NCBI GenBank assembly: GCA_030054175.1
Contig: JASGCM010000018.1
Location: forward strand, 1-64,000
DNA: 64,000 nt
Direction: 5' to 3'
From: Alphaproteobacteria bacterium
GTDB lineage: Bacteria; Pseudomonadota; Gammaproteobacteria; Burkholderiales; Burkholderiaceae_C
Shown here: positions 17,673 to 26,887 of the stretch, piece by piece
Numbering within the stretch: position 1 is the stretch's first letter
Layout of the letters: every line of letters starts with the position of its first letter
The notes under the pieces: generated by a model
Database searches by the model: none
What the model was told of the DNA's origin: nothing
The model's input: only the letters and a program-made list of their open reading frames with translations
Made by a program: the position numbers and the translations under genes

Positions 17673-18914
17673 TCAAAGTAGAAAACCGGCAGGCGATGGC
17701 AATCCCAACGCGCTCTGTCCGTAAGCAGCGCCATGGATGTCCCAGGTCAGTGCGATGTGTGAAGAAGCCGCATGAATGTCACGGAATTGACGCTGCAAAG
17801 GACCCTCGGCGGACAAACCACCTGCCCCGGAGGCGGGCATGAGCGCATCGACCGCACGCACCGCCAATTGGGTGGCGAAGGCCGCGTTGCGTTTCCAACT
17901 CAACTTGGTTTCCATGCTGGGGTAGTCGCGCGCCTTGGCACAGGCTTCCAAGGCCTGCCAGTCACGCCGAATCACAGTTTCGGCGAACTCGACACAAGCA
18001 CTGGCCTCCGCAATGCGGACCTGCACGGAATTCATCTCAGCCAGTCGGGCGCCGGTGTAGGTGCCAGCACGCTGGCGCAACTGGTTGGTGATCTGTTCAA
18101 CAGCGCCTTTTGCAGCGGCCACCGGGGTGGCACATAACACGTAGGCGAATGCCGCGAATGTGGGCATGGCAAACAGTGGGTTGTCGTACAACTTGGCGCC
18201 GGGCAAATGCTGTGCGGCCGCGAAAATCTCTGCCGAAACGCTGCGGTGCGTGGGTACGAATGCGCCCTTGACCTCGATGTCGTGGCTGCCGGTGCCTGTC
18301 AGACCGTAAGTGTTCCAGTTGTCATGGACGACAAAGTCTTTTTCATGAACCAGGAAGAAACGGCGCTGGGGAGTTCCACCTTCTTGTTCGGTCATGGCTC
18401 CAACCAACATCCAGGAACAGGCATTGATGCCGCTGCAAAATGGCCAGCGACCGCTGAGTTGAAACCCACCCTCGACTGGCGTGGCTTTGCCACAGGGAAA
18501 AGCCAAGCCGGTTGCAGCGAGCGCATCGGGGTCTTTGGACCAAACGTCTTCCTGGGCTTGCAAGTCGAACTGACCAATGTTCCAGGCGTGAGAAGCCAGG
18601 TTCGAATAGACCCAGGCGGTAGATGCGCAAACCTTGCCGATTTCAAAAACCACGTTCATGAGGTCATCGAGCCAGAGTTCAGAGCCGCCAAACCGTGCCG
18701 GTTGCATCAACCGCATCAAGCCGGCCTCATGCAATTCGCGAATGGTGTCGGGGTGAACGCGGCGCATTTGCTCGGTTTCTCTGGCCCGGGCGGCAATGCG
18801 TGGCACGATTTCCTTGATGGCAGCCACGGCGCTTTGAGCGGTGTGCTTGACAGGCTTGGAAACGCTGGACTTGGCCAGTGAAAGACTGCGAACGTTCATC
18901 GGGAAACTCTTCAT
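17673..18914 (-). CDS. Acyl-CoA dehydrogenase-fold flavin monooxygenase (group D, HsaA/HpaB-like)
   Basis: A 413-residue protein with the acyl-CoA dehydrogenase fold in the flavin-dependent monooxygenase branch. Its segments are an N-terminal helical domain (PRIAARARETEQMRRVHP), MQPARFGGSE, a WPFCSGINACSW segment in the middle sheet domain, and a C-terminal domain containing RRDWQALE and RDIHAASSH. It lacks the acyl-CoA dehydrogenase catalytic glutamate context (YEGTNEIQ). Such enzymes hydroxylate aromatic or steroid rings using reduced flavin from a separate reductase; no reductase gene is adjacent. The ATG at 18914 overlaps the SMP-30 stop (ATGA), which decides the start; 18899 is an alternative. 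Confidence 0.82.
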   Translation of the reverse strand: MKSFPMNVRSLSLAKSSVSKPVKHTAQSAVAAIKEIVPRIAARARETEQMRRVHPDTIRELHEAGLMRLMQPARFGGSELWLDDLMNVVFEIGKVCASTAWVYSNLASHAWNIGQFDLQAQEDVWSKDPDALAATGLAFPCGKATPVEGGFQLSGRWPFCSGINACSWMLVGAMTEQEGGTPQRRFFLVHEKDFVVHDNWNTYGLTGTGSHDIEVKGAFVPTHRSVSAEIFAAAQHLPGAKLYDNPLFAMPTFAAFAYVLCATPVAAAKGAVEQITNQLRQRAGTYTGARLAEMNSVQVRIAEASACVEFAETVIRRDWQALEACAKARDYPSMETKLSWKRNAAFATQLAVRAVDALMPASGAGGLSAEGPLQRQFRDIHAASSHIALTWDIHGAAYGQSALGLPSPAGFLL

Positions 18915-19834
18915 CCGTTGATCTTTAGATAAATAGCATACAACGAAGTGGTGCCACAAATAAAGAGCCTATTGCGAGCAAGGCCACCAAAAGTCAAGTT
19001 GGCGACCATTTCGGGGACTCTCACTCGCCCAATCAGGTGACCTTGTGGGTTGAAACACAACACCCCTTGGGCCGAACTGGTCCAAACGCGCCCCGCTTCG
19101 TCGATGCGGAATCCATCAAAAAAGCCTGCCGGACATGTGGCAAACACCTTGGATGGCCCCAACAAAGTCTTGCCGTTGGAGGCAACATCAAACACCCGAA
19201 TGTGGCGTGGGTGATCGGGCCCCTCGGTAAATCCACTGTCTGCGATGAACAGTTGTTTCTCATCGCGTGAGAAAGCCAGACCGTTGGGATGATGAAAATC
19301 AGAGGCCACACGGGTGACTTCGCCATCGTGCGGATCGATGCGATAGACGTGGCAACCGTCTTGCTCACGGATGGCACAGCTGCCCTCGTAGTCGGCAATG
19401 ATGCCGTAATCGGGGTCGGTGAACCATATAGATCCGTCCGACTTCACCACCACATCGTTGGGAGAATTGAGGCGTTTGCCTTGGTAACTGTCCGCCAGTG
19501 ACACCACCCGACCATCGTGCTCGGTTCGGGAAACCCTTCGGCCCAGGTGCTCACAGGTGATCAAGCGGCCTTGGGCGTCGACCGTATTGCCGTTGGCGAA
19601 TTGGCTGGGCGCACGAAACACAGACACATGGCCGTCGGTGTCGTCATAGCGCAAGATGCGGTTATTGGGCAAGTCAGACCACAACAGGTAGCGGCCACCG
19701 CCAAACCAAGCCGGCCCTTCAGTCCAGCGACAACCCGTGTACAAACGCTCTAAGCGAGCGTGTCCGACAAAGGTCTGCGCGAACTCGGGTTCGATGACCT
19801 CGAACCCACCCCCTTCGATTTCCCCGTAAAACAT
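18911..19834 (-). CDS. SMP-30/gluconolactonase/LRE family protein
   Basis: A 307-residue six-bladed beta-propeller of the SMP-30/lactonase family. Expected metal ligands are visible: the glutamate in TEGPAWF near residue 35, the asparagine in NSPNDVVV, and the aspartate in ADSGFTEG. Such enzymes hydrolyse lactones or related esters in a Ca2+- or Zn2+-dependent way. I chose the ATG at 19834 because AGGAG lies nine bases upstream; the longer frame to 20029 crosses the start region of the divergent ThDP gene. The stop overlaps the start of the flavin monooxygenase, so the two are coupled and may act in sequence: hydroxylation, lactone formation, ring opening. Confidence 0.85.
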   Translation of the reverse strand: MFYGEIEGGGFEVIEPEFAQTFVGHARLERLYTGCRWTEGPAWFGGGRYLLWSDLPNNRILRYDDTDGHVSVFRAPSQFANGNTVDAQGRLITCEHLGRRVSRTEHDGRVVSLADSYQGKRLNSPNDVVVKSDGSIWFTDPDYGIIADYEGSCAIREQDGCHVYRIDPHDGEVTRVASDFHHPNGLAFSRDEKQLFIADSGFTEGPDHPRHIRVFDVASNGKTLLGPSKVFATCPAGFFDGFRIDEAGRVWTSSAQGVLCFNPQGHLIGRVRVPEMVANLTFGGLARNRLFICGTTSLYAIYLKING

Positions 19835-19991
19835 CGTTTTCAACTCCTGCATTCTTAGCTTTGCATTGTGCCGACATTGGGCCGATTTTGCACCTCGGGC
19901 TAAACCCAGGCGACAGCAGTGCATCCCGGTATCCCTATACTTGCCGCATTCCACCGATCCAGCTCTGCCACGCAGTGGCACAGGAGTTCGC

Positions 19992-21548
19992 ATGAATGGC
20001 GCCGAAAGTCTGACCCGCTCCCTCGTCAATCAAGGGGTGACCGTCTGTTTTGCCAACCCGGGCACCTCCGAAATGCACTTTGTCGCGGCCCTGGACCAAG
20101 TCCAGGGCATGCGCTGCGTGCTGGGCTTGTTCGAAGGGGTGGTCACTGCCGCCGCCGACGGCTACTACCGCATGGCCGACAAACCGGCGTGTACCCTGCT
20201 GCACCTGGGACCGGGATTGGGCAATGGTTTGGCCAATCTGCACAACGCCAAGAAAGCCGGTTCGGGCATCATCAACATTGTGGGCGAGCATGCGACTTAC
20301 CACATCGAACACAACGCTCCGCTGACCAGTGACATCGAGGGCGTGGCTCGCCCTATGTCGCACTGGGTACAGACCTGCAACGACAGCACCCAAATCGCCA
20401 GCGCAGGGGCCGATGCCGTGGAAGCGGCACGCCAACCGCCCGGGCAAATTGCCACCCTGGTGTTGCCGGCCGACACCGCCTGGAATCCTGGGGGAGCCAT
20501 CCCCGAACGCCGGCCAACGCCGCAACGAGCATCGGTCCCGGGAAATGCCGTCGACGAAGTGGCGCGCGCCTTGCGGTCCGGCCGCAAGACGGCCCTGTTA
20601 CTGGGCGGCGCTGCCGGGCGTGAAACGGCGCTGATGTGGGCGGGACGCATTGCTGCGGCAAGCGGTGCCGATGTATTGTGTGAATACAGTTTGGCCCGAC
20701 TCGAGCGCGGCGCTGGTCGAGTGACTCCCAAGCGCGTGCCTTACAGTGTCGATTTGGCGGTAAAAATGTTGGCGGCCTACGAGCAAATCGTCCTGATTGG
20801 CTCGCGTCCGCCAGTGGCCTTCTTCGCCTATCCCGGCAAACCCAGCCTGTTGGCGGCACCCGGTTGTGAGTTCGTCCGCTTGGCCGAAGCGCATGAAGAC
20901 ATCGATGGTGCGCTAGAGGCGCTGGTCGACGCTTTGGGGGCACGCCAAACGCAACCATTGCAACTCGCGACATTGAGTCGTCCACCCCCGCCCGGTCCTG
21001 GCCGCGACCCGATTGAGCCCATCGGATTGGGACAACTGATCGCTGCCCTGATTCCCGAAGGTGCTGTGGTAGTGGATGAATCGGTCTCCAGTGGCCGTGG
21101 CTTTGACCAACCCACCGGGCAGTCGGCCCCACACAGTTGGCTCAACATCATGGGGGGAGCCATCGGACATGGCCTGCCCGGTGCGGTCGGTGCAGCCATC
21201 GGGGCGCCCGATCGACCAGTCATTGTGCTGGAGGGTGATGGCAGCGGCATGTATACCCTGCAAGCCTTGTGGTCCATGGCACGCGAATCACTCAACGTCA
21301 AGGTGGTCATCATGGCCAACCGCAGTTACAACATTTTGCAAGGCGAACTGAAAAATGTCGGGGTCTTGGCACCCGGCGTCAATGCCCGCGCCATGCTGAC
21401 CCTGGACACACCTGCGCTGGACTGGGTCCACCTGGCTCGTGGCATGGGGGTACCAGGCCATCGGGTTGAGAGTCTGCAAGAGTTGGCTCAGGCCATGCAA
21501 AACGCCCTGCGCACACCCGGACCGGTCTTGATCGAAGCCATCATGTGA
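19992..21548 (+). CDS. Acetolactate synthase-like thiamine diphosphate-dependent enzyme
   Basis: A 518-residue ThDP enzyme of the acetolactate synthase/benzoylformate decarboxylase superfamily. The N-terminal pyrimidine-binding domain has the activating glutamate in FEGVVTAAADGYYRM, near residue 50. The C-terminal pyrophosphate-binding domain has the EGDGSGMYT...NRSYNIL motif (GDG-N). It is shorter than true acetolactate synthase (about 570) and distinct from the biosynthetic ilvB at the window's end. It more likely decarboxylates or carboligates a 2-keto acid in catabolism. The ATG at 19992 follows AGGAG by five bases; the frame upstream has no homology. It is divergent from the SMP-30 gene and lies upstream of a broken Bug gene. 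Confidence 0.85.
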   Translation: MNGAESLTRSLVNQGVTVCFANPGTSEMHFVAALDQVQGMRCVLGLFEGVVTAAADGYYRMADKPACTLLHLGPGLGNGLANLHNAKKAGSGIINIVGEHATYHIEHNAPLTSDIEGVARPMSHWVQTCNDSTQIASAGADAVEAARQPPGQIATLVLPADTAWNPGGAIPERRPTPQRASVPGNAVDEVARALRSGRKTALLLGGAAGRETALMWAGRIAAASGADVLCEYSLARLERGAGRVTPKRVPYSVDLAVKMLAAYEQIVLIGSRPPVAFFAYPGKPSLLAAPGCEFVRLAEAHEDIDGALEALVDALGARQTQPLQLATLSRPPPPGPGRDPIEPIGLGQLIAALIPEGAVVVDESVSSGRGFDQPTGQSAPHSWLNIMGGAIGHGLPGAVGAAIGAPDRPVIVLEGDGSGMYTLQALWSMARESLNVKVVIMANRSYNILQGELKNVGVLAPGVNARAMLTLDTPALDWVHLARGMGVPGHRVESLQELAQAMQNALRTPGPVLIEAIM

Positions 21549-21668
21549 GCCATCAACCCCGAAATCTTTGGGGATACTGATGCGGGTAACACCTGAATGA
21601 CCTGGCATGACCATGCGTCTACCATTCGCCACGTTTTGTTTTATTGCAACACCTCAGGGAGATCACAC

Positions 21669-22600
21669 ATGTTGCGTCGACATCTTTTGAGGACATTGGC
21701 TGCAGTCCTGACCGCTTTGTCAGCCCAAGCCCAAACCGCTTGGCCGAGCCAACCCATCAAGGTCATTAACCCCTTTCCCACCGGCGGCACAGTCGATCAG
21801 ATCACCCGCTTGTTGCAACCCCATCTGCAACAAAACCTGGGACAAGCCATTGTGGTTGAAAACAGAGTGGGTGCTTCGGGCTCGATCGGGACAGGTCTTG
21901 TGGCCAAAGCCCCCGCCGACGGCAACACTTGGGTGATGGTGTTCGACACCCACGGCGTCAACCCCAGCCTGTACCCCAACCTGCCTTTTGACACATAAAA
22001 GAACTGCGTGGCGTGATGCTGCTCGGCACTGGCGCCATGGTCATCACCTCCCACGCCAGCACCCCCATCAAAACCTATGCGGAACTGGTTCAGGCTGCGC
22101 GCGCCAAACCAGGCAGCATCGGCTACGGCACCATTGGCGCAGGCAGCATGGCCTACCTGGCCATGACGGCCTTGGGTAACCATCTGAAAGTCGAATGGAC
22201 CCATGTGCCCTACAAGGGCGGCGGTCCCTTGGCCACAGATGGTGTCGCCGGCCACGTACCGATCACCATGGCTACTTACGCCTTGTGGGCTCCGCATCTA
22301 TCCAGCGGCAAATTGCGCCCGCTGGCCGTGACCTCGCCCAAACGCATGGCCGAATTGCCCGAAGTGCCCACTCTGCAGGAATTGGATGTGCCTGGCTTTG
22401 AAGCCCAGGCTTGGTGGGGCATGTTGGCACCGGCCGGCACGCCGGACGCCATCGTCAACAAAATGAATGCGGCTTTGCAAAAAGCCTTGCAGGAACCGGT
22501 CGTCAAAGAACGCTTGCAACAAATGGGCGTGGTCGTCACTGCTTCCAGCCCTGCCGACTTGGATCGCTTCGTGAAGAACGAAGTCGAAAAGTGGGGCTAG
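21669..22600 (+). pseudogene. Bug/TctC family receptor disrupted by a single-base frameshift
   Basis: The N-terminal half (signal peptide ending ALSAQAQ, WPSQPIKVINPFPTGGTVD, VENRVGASGSIGTGLVAKA, NLPFD) runs into a TAA at 21996-21998. The C-terminal half continues in another frame with IKELRGVMLLG, IGYGTIGAGS, VPYKGGGP, LPEVPTLQELD and a normal Bug C-terminus ending at 22600. Adding one base between 21994 and 21995 gives DTIKELRGV and restores one full-length protein of about 310 residues. GGGAG precedes the ATG at 21669. It is either a recent pseudogene or a sequence error. It lies after the ThDP gene and may have been co-transcribed with it. Confidence 0.85.
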
Positions 22601-22733
22601 GTGGTGCGCGATAACAAGATCACGCCTCAATAAGTCCAATTTCATTCATCAAGCCTGGCAGACCATCCTTTGGAATTAATTCTTTGGTAGCATGATGGGG
22701 GTTTAACCCATCCAGCATCCGAAAGTTTTTCTC

Positions 22734-25205
22734 ATGGTCCGAAAAGCGTTGCTTATCCTGTCCGCTCTGACCTTGCTGGTGTTGGGGGCTACGGGCATTT
22801 ACGTTTGGCGCACTTTGCCCCAGCTGGATGGGGAAATGAAATTGCACGGGCTGCGCGCACAGGTTCAAATCCGCCGCGATTCATCTGACGTCACCCACAT
22901 CCAAGCCCAATCCCCTCAAGACGTTTGGTTCGCACTGGGCCTTGTCCATGCCCAAGAGCGAAGCTGGCAGTTGTCATTCAACCGACGCGTGATGCATGGC
23001 ACCTTGTCTGAAATCTTGGGGCCGGCAACCCTGGAGACCGATCGACTGCTGCGCACCCTCGACATCATGGGAGCGGCCCGCCGTCAATACGCCGCGCTAC
23101 CAAAGGTCGCGCAGGAAGCCTTGCAACGCTACAGCGACGGCATCAACGCCTTTCACCAACAGTCCACCCAAGCCTTGCCTCCCGAATTCCATGCCTTGGT
23201 GGGGAGCAAACCCCGGGGGGATGACCCCGTCTGGACACCGCAAGACAGTGTGGGCTGGGCCTTGATGATGGCGCTTGATCTGGGCGGGAATTGGGGGGCC
23301 GAGATGGCTCGCTTATCGCTGCTGCAAACGCTGAACACCCATGCCTTGTGGCAACTCATGCCCCCCTACCCTGGCGAAAAACCCTTGTCATCGGTCGATC
23401 TGGCCGAGCTCTACCGTGGTTTGGGTGTGTATCGAACGGCCACCGCCACCGGCTCAACCGCTGACCACGTGGTTCCCGAATCCGCTTGGGCGCGTTGGTC
23501 CCAGGATCTCGTGAACCAAATGGGTGAGGCCGGTGGCAAAGGCTCCAACAATTGGGCATTGGCCGGCAACCGCACCATCAGCGGGTTACCCCTGCTGGCC
23601 AACGACCCCCATTTGGGCTTGAGCGCACCAGCGATTTGGTACTTTGCCAGCTTGCAGGCGCCTGCCGGGCAAGCGACCGATGGCACCCCCATTGGCAGGC
23701 TACAGGTGATGGGCGCCACGCTGCCCGGTTTGCCCTTTGTGGTGCTGGGCCGAACCGAAGGCGTGGCCTGGGCCTTCACCAACACCGGACCGGATGTACA
23801 AGACCTGTATCTCGAGCGCATTCATCCAGAACACCCAACACATTACCAGACCCCACAAGGGTGGAAAGAGTTTGAGACACGCCAAGAAACCATCCGAGTC
23901 AAAGGCCAAGCCGACGTCATGCACACGGTTCGCCGCACCCGGCATGGCCCCGTCATCAGTGATGCGGTGGCATCCACCATCGAACTCATCGACAGTCGCC
24001 GCTTTGCAATCGCCCTGCGCTGGAGTGCGCTCGATGACGACAATCGCACGGTTTTAGGGGGCTTGTTGGCCAACCAAGCGCATGATGTGGACGGCCTCTT
24101 TGCCGCATTCGCCCACCACCATTCACCCATGCAAAGTGCGATCGCCGCCGACACCCGAGGGACGATCCGAATGCGGGCCATTGGTCGCGTCCCGGTGCGT
24201 CATCCCGCCAATGACTTGCGTGGTCTGGCCCCCGCCCCTGGTTGGGACGCCCGCTACGACTGGCAAGGGGAGCTCGCTTATCAGGATAACCCCCAAGACT
24301 TGGGCGACAAAGGCTGGATCGCCACCGCCAACCAGCGCATCACCGAGCCCGACTATCCGCACCATTTGACCCAGGACTGGATCCTGCCGTACCGACAGGA
24401 CCGAATCGTTCAAGGGTTGGCATCCAAAGAGCGGCATGACATGGCGTCACTGCAAGACCTTCAAAACGATGTGTACTCAGCGGCCATGCTGCGGCTTTGG
24501 CTCCATCTCTTGAAAGTGAAATCGAATCATCCTTTGGCCGAATCGGCCATGGCAGTGTTGAAGCATTTTGATGGGCGCATGCTGGCCGACCAGGCCGCCC
24601 CCTTGATCGGCGCGGTCTGGGTCGATGAACTGGCGCGCGGCATCATCGCCGCCAAAATAGGTTCGGCCAAATTCAAAGCCCTGTATGGCAAGCGCGATTT
24701 CCGCGCTGGGATCGAAGGCATCCTGGAACGCAATGACAACGACTGGTGCGGCCCTTCGGGTTGCTCAGGGGTGACTCAAAAAGCCTTCGAACAGGCCCTG
24801 GATCGAATCACGGCCTGGCAAGGCCCGAGAGTGACCGATTGGCAATGGGGTCGCACTCACATGGCGCGCAGCATGCACCGCCCGTTTGACAAGGTCGATG
24901 CACTCTCGTCTCTGTTCAATGTCGAACGCCCCAGCTCAGGCGACAACTACACCGTCAATGTGGGCCAATACCACGCATCAGAAGTCATTGCGCCCTTTGC
25001 CAACCGACATGCGGCGTCCTTGCGGGCCATCTACGATTTGTCCGACTTGGAGCGTTCAGTCTTCATCTACCAAACCGGACAAAGCGGTTTGGTGTTCAGC
25101 CCACGCTACCGGGACATGGCCGACGAGTGGGCACAGGGGCGCTACCGGGCGCTGCAATTCAGACCCGATCTGTGGCGTCATGAACTGAAACTTCAGCCAC
25201 ACTGA
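22734..25205 (+). CDS. Penicillin acylase family protein (Ntn hydrolase)
   Basis: An 823-residue precursor of the penicillin G acylase/acyl-homoserine lactone acylase family. An N-terminal hydrophobic segment (residues 4-25) directs export. The alpha chain is followed by the self-cleavage site with nucleophile S271 (KGSNNW), which becomes the N-terminus of the beta chain. Residues expected in the beta chain are visible, such as the LANDPHLGL and PLLANDP region and the late GDNYTVNV segment. These enzymes hydrolyse amide bonds in the periplasm: beta-lactam side chains, N-acyl-homoserine lactones or other N-acyl compounds. No strong ribosome-binding site precedes the ATG. It appears to be transcribed alone. 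Substrate is unknown. Confidence 0.9.
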   Translation: MVRKALLILSALTLLVLGATGIYVWRTLPQLDGEMKLHGLRAQVQIRRDSSDVTHIQAQSPQDVWFALGLVHAQERSWQLSFNRRVMHGTLSEILGPATLETDRLLRTLDIMGAARRQYAALPKVAQEALQRYSDGINAFHQQSTQALPPEFHALVGSKPRGDDPVWTPQDSVGWALMMALDLGGNWGAEMARLSLLQTLNTHALWQLMPPYPGEKPLSSVDLAELYRGLGVYRTATATGSTADHVVPESAWARWSQDLVNQMGEAGGKGSNNWALAGNRTISGLPLLANDPHLGLSAPAIWYFASLQAPAGQATDGTPIGRLQVMGATLPGLPFVVLGRTEGVAWAFTNTGPDVQDLYLERIHPEHPTHYQTPQGWKEFETRQETIRVKGQADVMHTVRRTRHGPVISDAVASTIELIDSRRFAIALRWSALDDDNRTVLGGLLANQAHDVDGLFAAFAHHHSPMQSAIAADTRGTIRMRAIGRVPVRHPANDLRGLAPAPGWDARYDWQGELAYQDNPQDLGDKGWIATANQRITEPDYPHHLTQDWILPYRQDRIVQGLASKERHDMASLQDLQNDVYSAAMLRLWLHLLKVKSNHPLAESAMAVLKHFDGRMLADQAAPLIGAVWVDELARGIIAAKIGSAKFKALYGKRDFRAGIEGILERNDNDWCGPSGCSGVTQKAFEQALDRITAWQGPRVTDWQWGRTHMARSMHRPFDKVDALSSLFNVERPSSGDNYTVNVGQYHASEVIAPFANRHAASLRAIYDLSDLERSVFIYQTGQSGLVFSPRYRDMADEWAQGRYRALQFRPDLWRHELKLQPH

Positions 25206-25212
25206 ATCAGAA

Positions 25213-26700
25213 CTACTGCGCGCGCAGGGTGTTGAAGGTTACTAATGCGGCCATGTAGCACAGGGTGGCCATGGTGCCATGTACCTCCACGGTTAAAGAC
25301 GTCCACGCGTTGGTAAAAGACAGGTTCAAGCCATAGGCGACAAATGCATTCTTCAGCGAAGCAGAGGAGGCTGAGTCGCTGGCGGTGATGGCGGCGTTGA
25401 GGTTGAGAGCCGAAACAGGGGCTGTGGCCGATTTGGCTTGGACATAGCTGACAAATTGGGTGGTGTTGTCCCAAAACACGGACGGATCGTTGTCGGCCCC
25501 GCACAGCAAGGTTGGTGCCTTGGGCACCCAGCCCGAGCGCAAATCGTTCTTGAGCAGAGCCTGCCGCAAGGGGTTATCCACCTTGGTGGGCAAGGTGTTG
25601 CCACTGACCGGGTTCAACCCAGCGTCGCTCTTGTAGTTGCTGCGCGCTGTGCTGTTGAACAAGGCATTGGTGCCGATGCCCAAAATGCCGCTTTCAGGTG
25701 AAATGGTAGGCAATAGGTTGGCAAACTTCAAGGTGTTGAACGAGGTGAATTTGGGTGTATCCGTGCTGACATCGAGGTCAATCCCCGGCAGCAGCCCTGG
25801 CACTGTGCTGGCAAAGTTGGGGTTGTAAATGTCAGAAGCCGTGCTGTAGAGGTTACCGTAGGCGATTTGTGCGGCATCAATCAGCATGGGCGAAAAAATG
25901 GTGCCGCCCCGATTGGGCTTGCCTTCAAAGATCTTGTCGCCAAAGCTCAGCATGGCATAGGGGCCGCTACCGGGCGCACTGGCGGTCAGGCTGACCCCGG
26001 CGGCCTCAAGGTCCCGCTGTGTGGCCATGGCCACCGCGCCTCCCTGCGAATAACCCGTGACAAACAACTTGCCGTTGGCGGCAAACAGACCCGAACGCCG
26101 GGCGGCAGTCAACGCATCCTGCATGTCTTTGGACTGTTGGGCCAAGATCAAATACGGGTGATACGGCAGGGTCGAGGTGTCATACCCCGCATAATTGGGC
26201 GCCACCACCACATAACCCTGAGACGCAAAGATGGCAGCGTACAGACTGGCTTCACCTTCGGCGAATGCAGTGGTGTCGTAGGCTTTGTTGGGGGTGGTGC
26301 CGTGGGCGGCCAGCACCACCGGGAACGGGCCATTGCACTTGCTGTTGGTGGGCACCACTGGCACCGGCACCATCACCGCCGCCGTGGCGGTGGTTGCCTC
26401 TCCTGCCGCACCTACAGTGTTGTAACTGATCTTGCTGACCGCGATATCGCATGGCAAGGCCAGTGATGCTGTCACCGTTGCGGGTGGCGTTGCTGAATTG
26501 GTATTGATCTGCTGCAAGCCAGCCGCTATGGGTGCATAGTTACTCACAAAATTTGTTTTGAATGTTGCGGCTGTCGGCGCACTGACCACCGTTGTGCCGT
26601 TCAGCGTTCCGCGATACTCCTCAGCCGTTTTGCCGGAGTCCCCACAGGCCGCCAGTACCGCCACCACCGCCAGGCACCAACCCGTATAAATTTTCCTCAT
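25213..26700 (-). CDS. Alpha/beta-hydrolase lipoprotein, probable secreted lipase/esterase
   Basis: A 495-residue lipoprotein. The signal peptide ends with a lipobox (VLAAC, residues 15-19), so the cysteine is likely lipidated and the protein anchored in the outer membrane. The nucleophile elbow is GYSQGG and the preceding fold includes LAAHGTTPNK (oxyanion side). The region after it (APGSGPYAML) and the late CGADNDPSVF aspartate fit a lipase-type triad. The ATG at 26700 starts a proper signal peptide; the 18 upstream codons do not. The gene follows an unusually AT-rich leader (26701-26760). It is convergent with the penicillin acylase gene, eight bases away. Confidence 0.82.
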   Translation of the reverse strand: MRKIYTGWCLAVVAVLAACGDSGKTAEEYRGTLNGTTVVSAPTAATFKTNFVSNYAPIAAGLQQINTNSATPPATVTASLALPCDIAVSKISYNTVGAAGEATTATAAVMVPVPVVPTNSKCNGPFPVVLAAHGTTPNKAYDTTAFAEGEASLYAAIFASQGYVVVAPNYAGYDTSTLPYHPYLILAQQSKDMQDALTAARRSGLFAANGKLFVTGYSQGGAVAMATQRDLEAAGVSLTASAPGSGPYAMLSFGDKIFEGKPNRGGTIFSPMLIDAAQIAYGNLYSTASDIYNPNFASTVPGLLPGIDLDVSTDTPKFTSFNTLKFANLLPTISPESGILGIGTNALFNSTARSNYKSDAGLNPVSGNTLPTKVDNPLRQALLKNDLRSGWVPKAPTLLCGADNDPSVFWDNTTQFVSYVQAKSATAPVSALNLNAAITASDSASSASLKNAFVAYGLNLSFTNAWTSLTVEVHGTMATLCYMAALVTFNTLRAQ

Positions 26701-26820
26701 TGTTGAATTCTTTGGTATTATTTGAATTAATAAATTTAAACATAAATAAATCATTTAATTCAAGTCAATCCAAAAAAACAACGATGGCCTGCCGGTTCAA
26801 TGTGCCGGCTATCGAATGGC

Positions 26821-26848
26821 AAAAAAAAACCGACGCATCAGCGTCGGT
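26821..26848 (-). terminator. Rho-independent terminator of the aminotransferase gene
   Basis: On the minus strand, an eight-base stem (ACCGACGC / GCGTCGGT, loop TGAT) is followed by nine T residues. It sits 40 bases after the stop of the class V aminotransferase gene. Four T residues also follow it on the plus strand. Confidence 0.85.
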
Positions 26849-26887
26849 TTTCAAGGGGGTGATCAAGAACCCGAGAGAGTCCGGGAC

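Noticed and set aside
19992-21548. A second biosynthetic acetolactate synthase
   Set aside because: It is shorter than IlvB, lacks an adjacent regulatory subunit and stands among catabolic genes.
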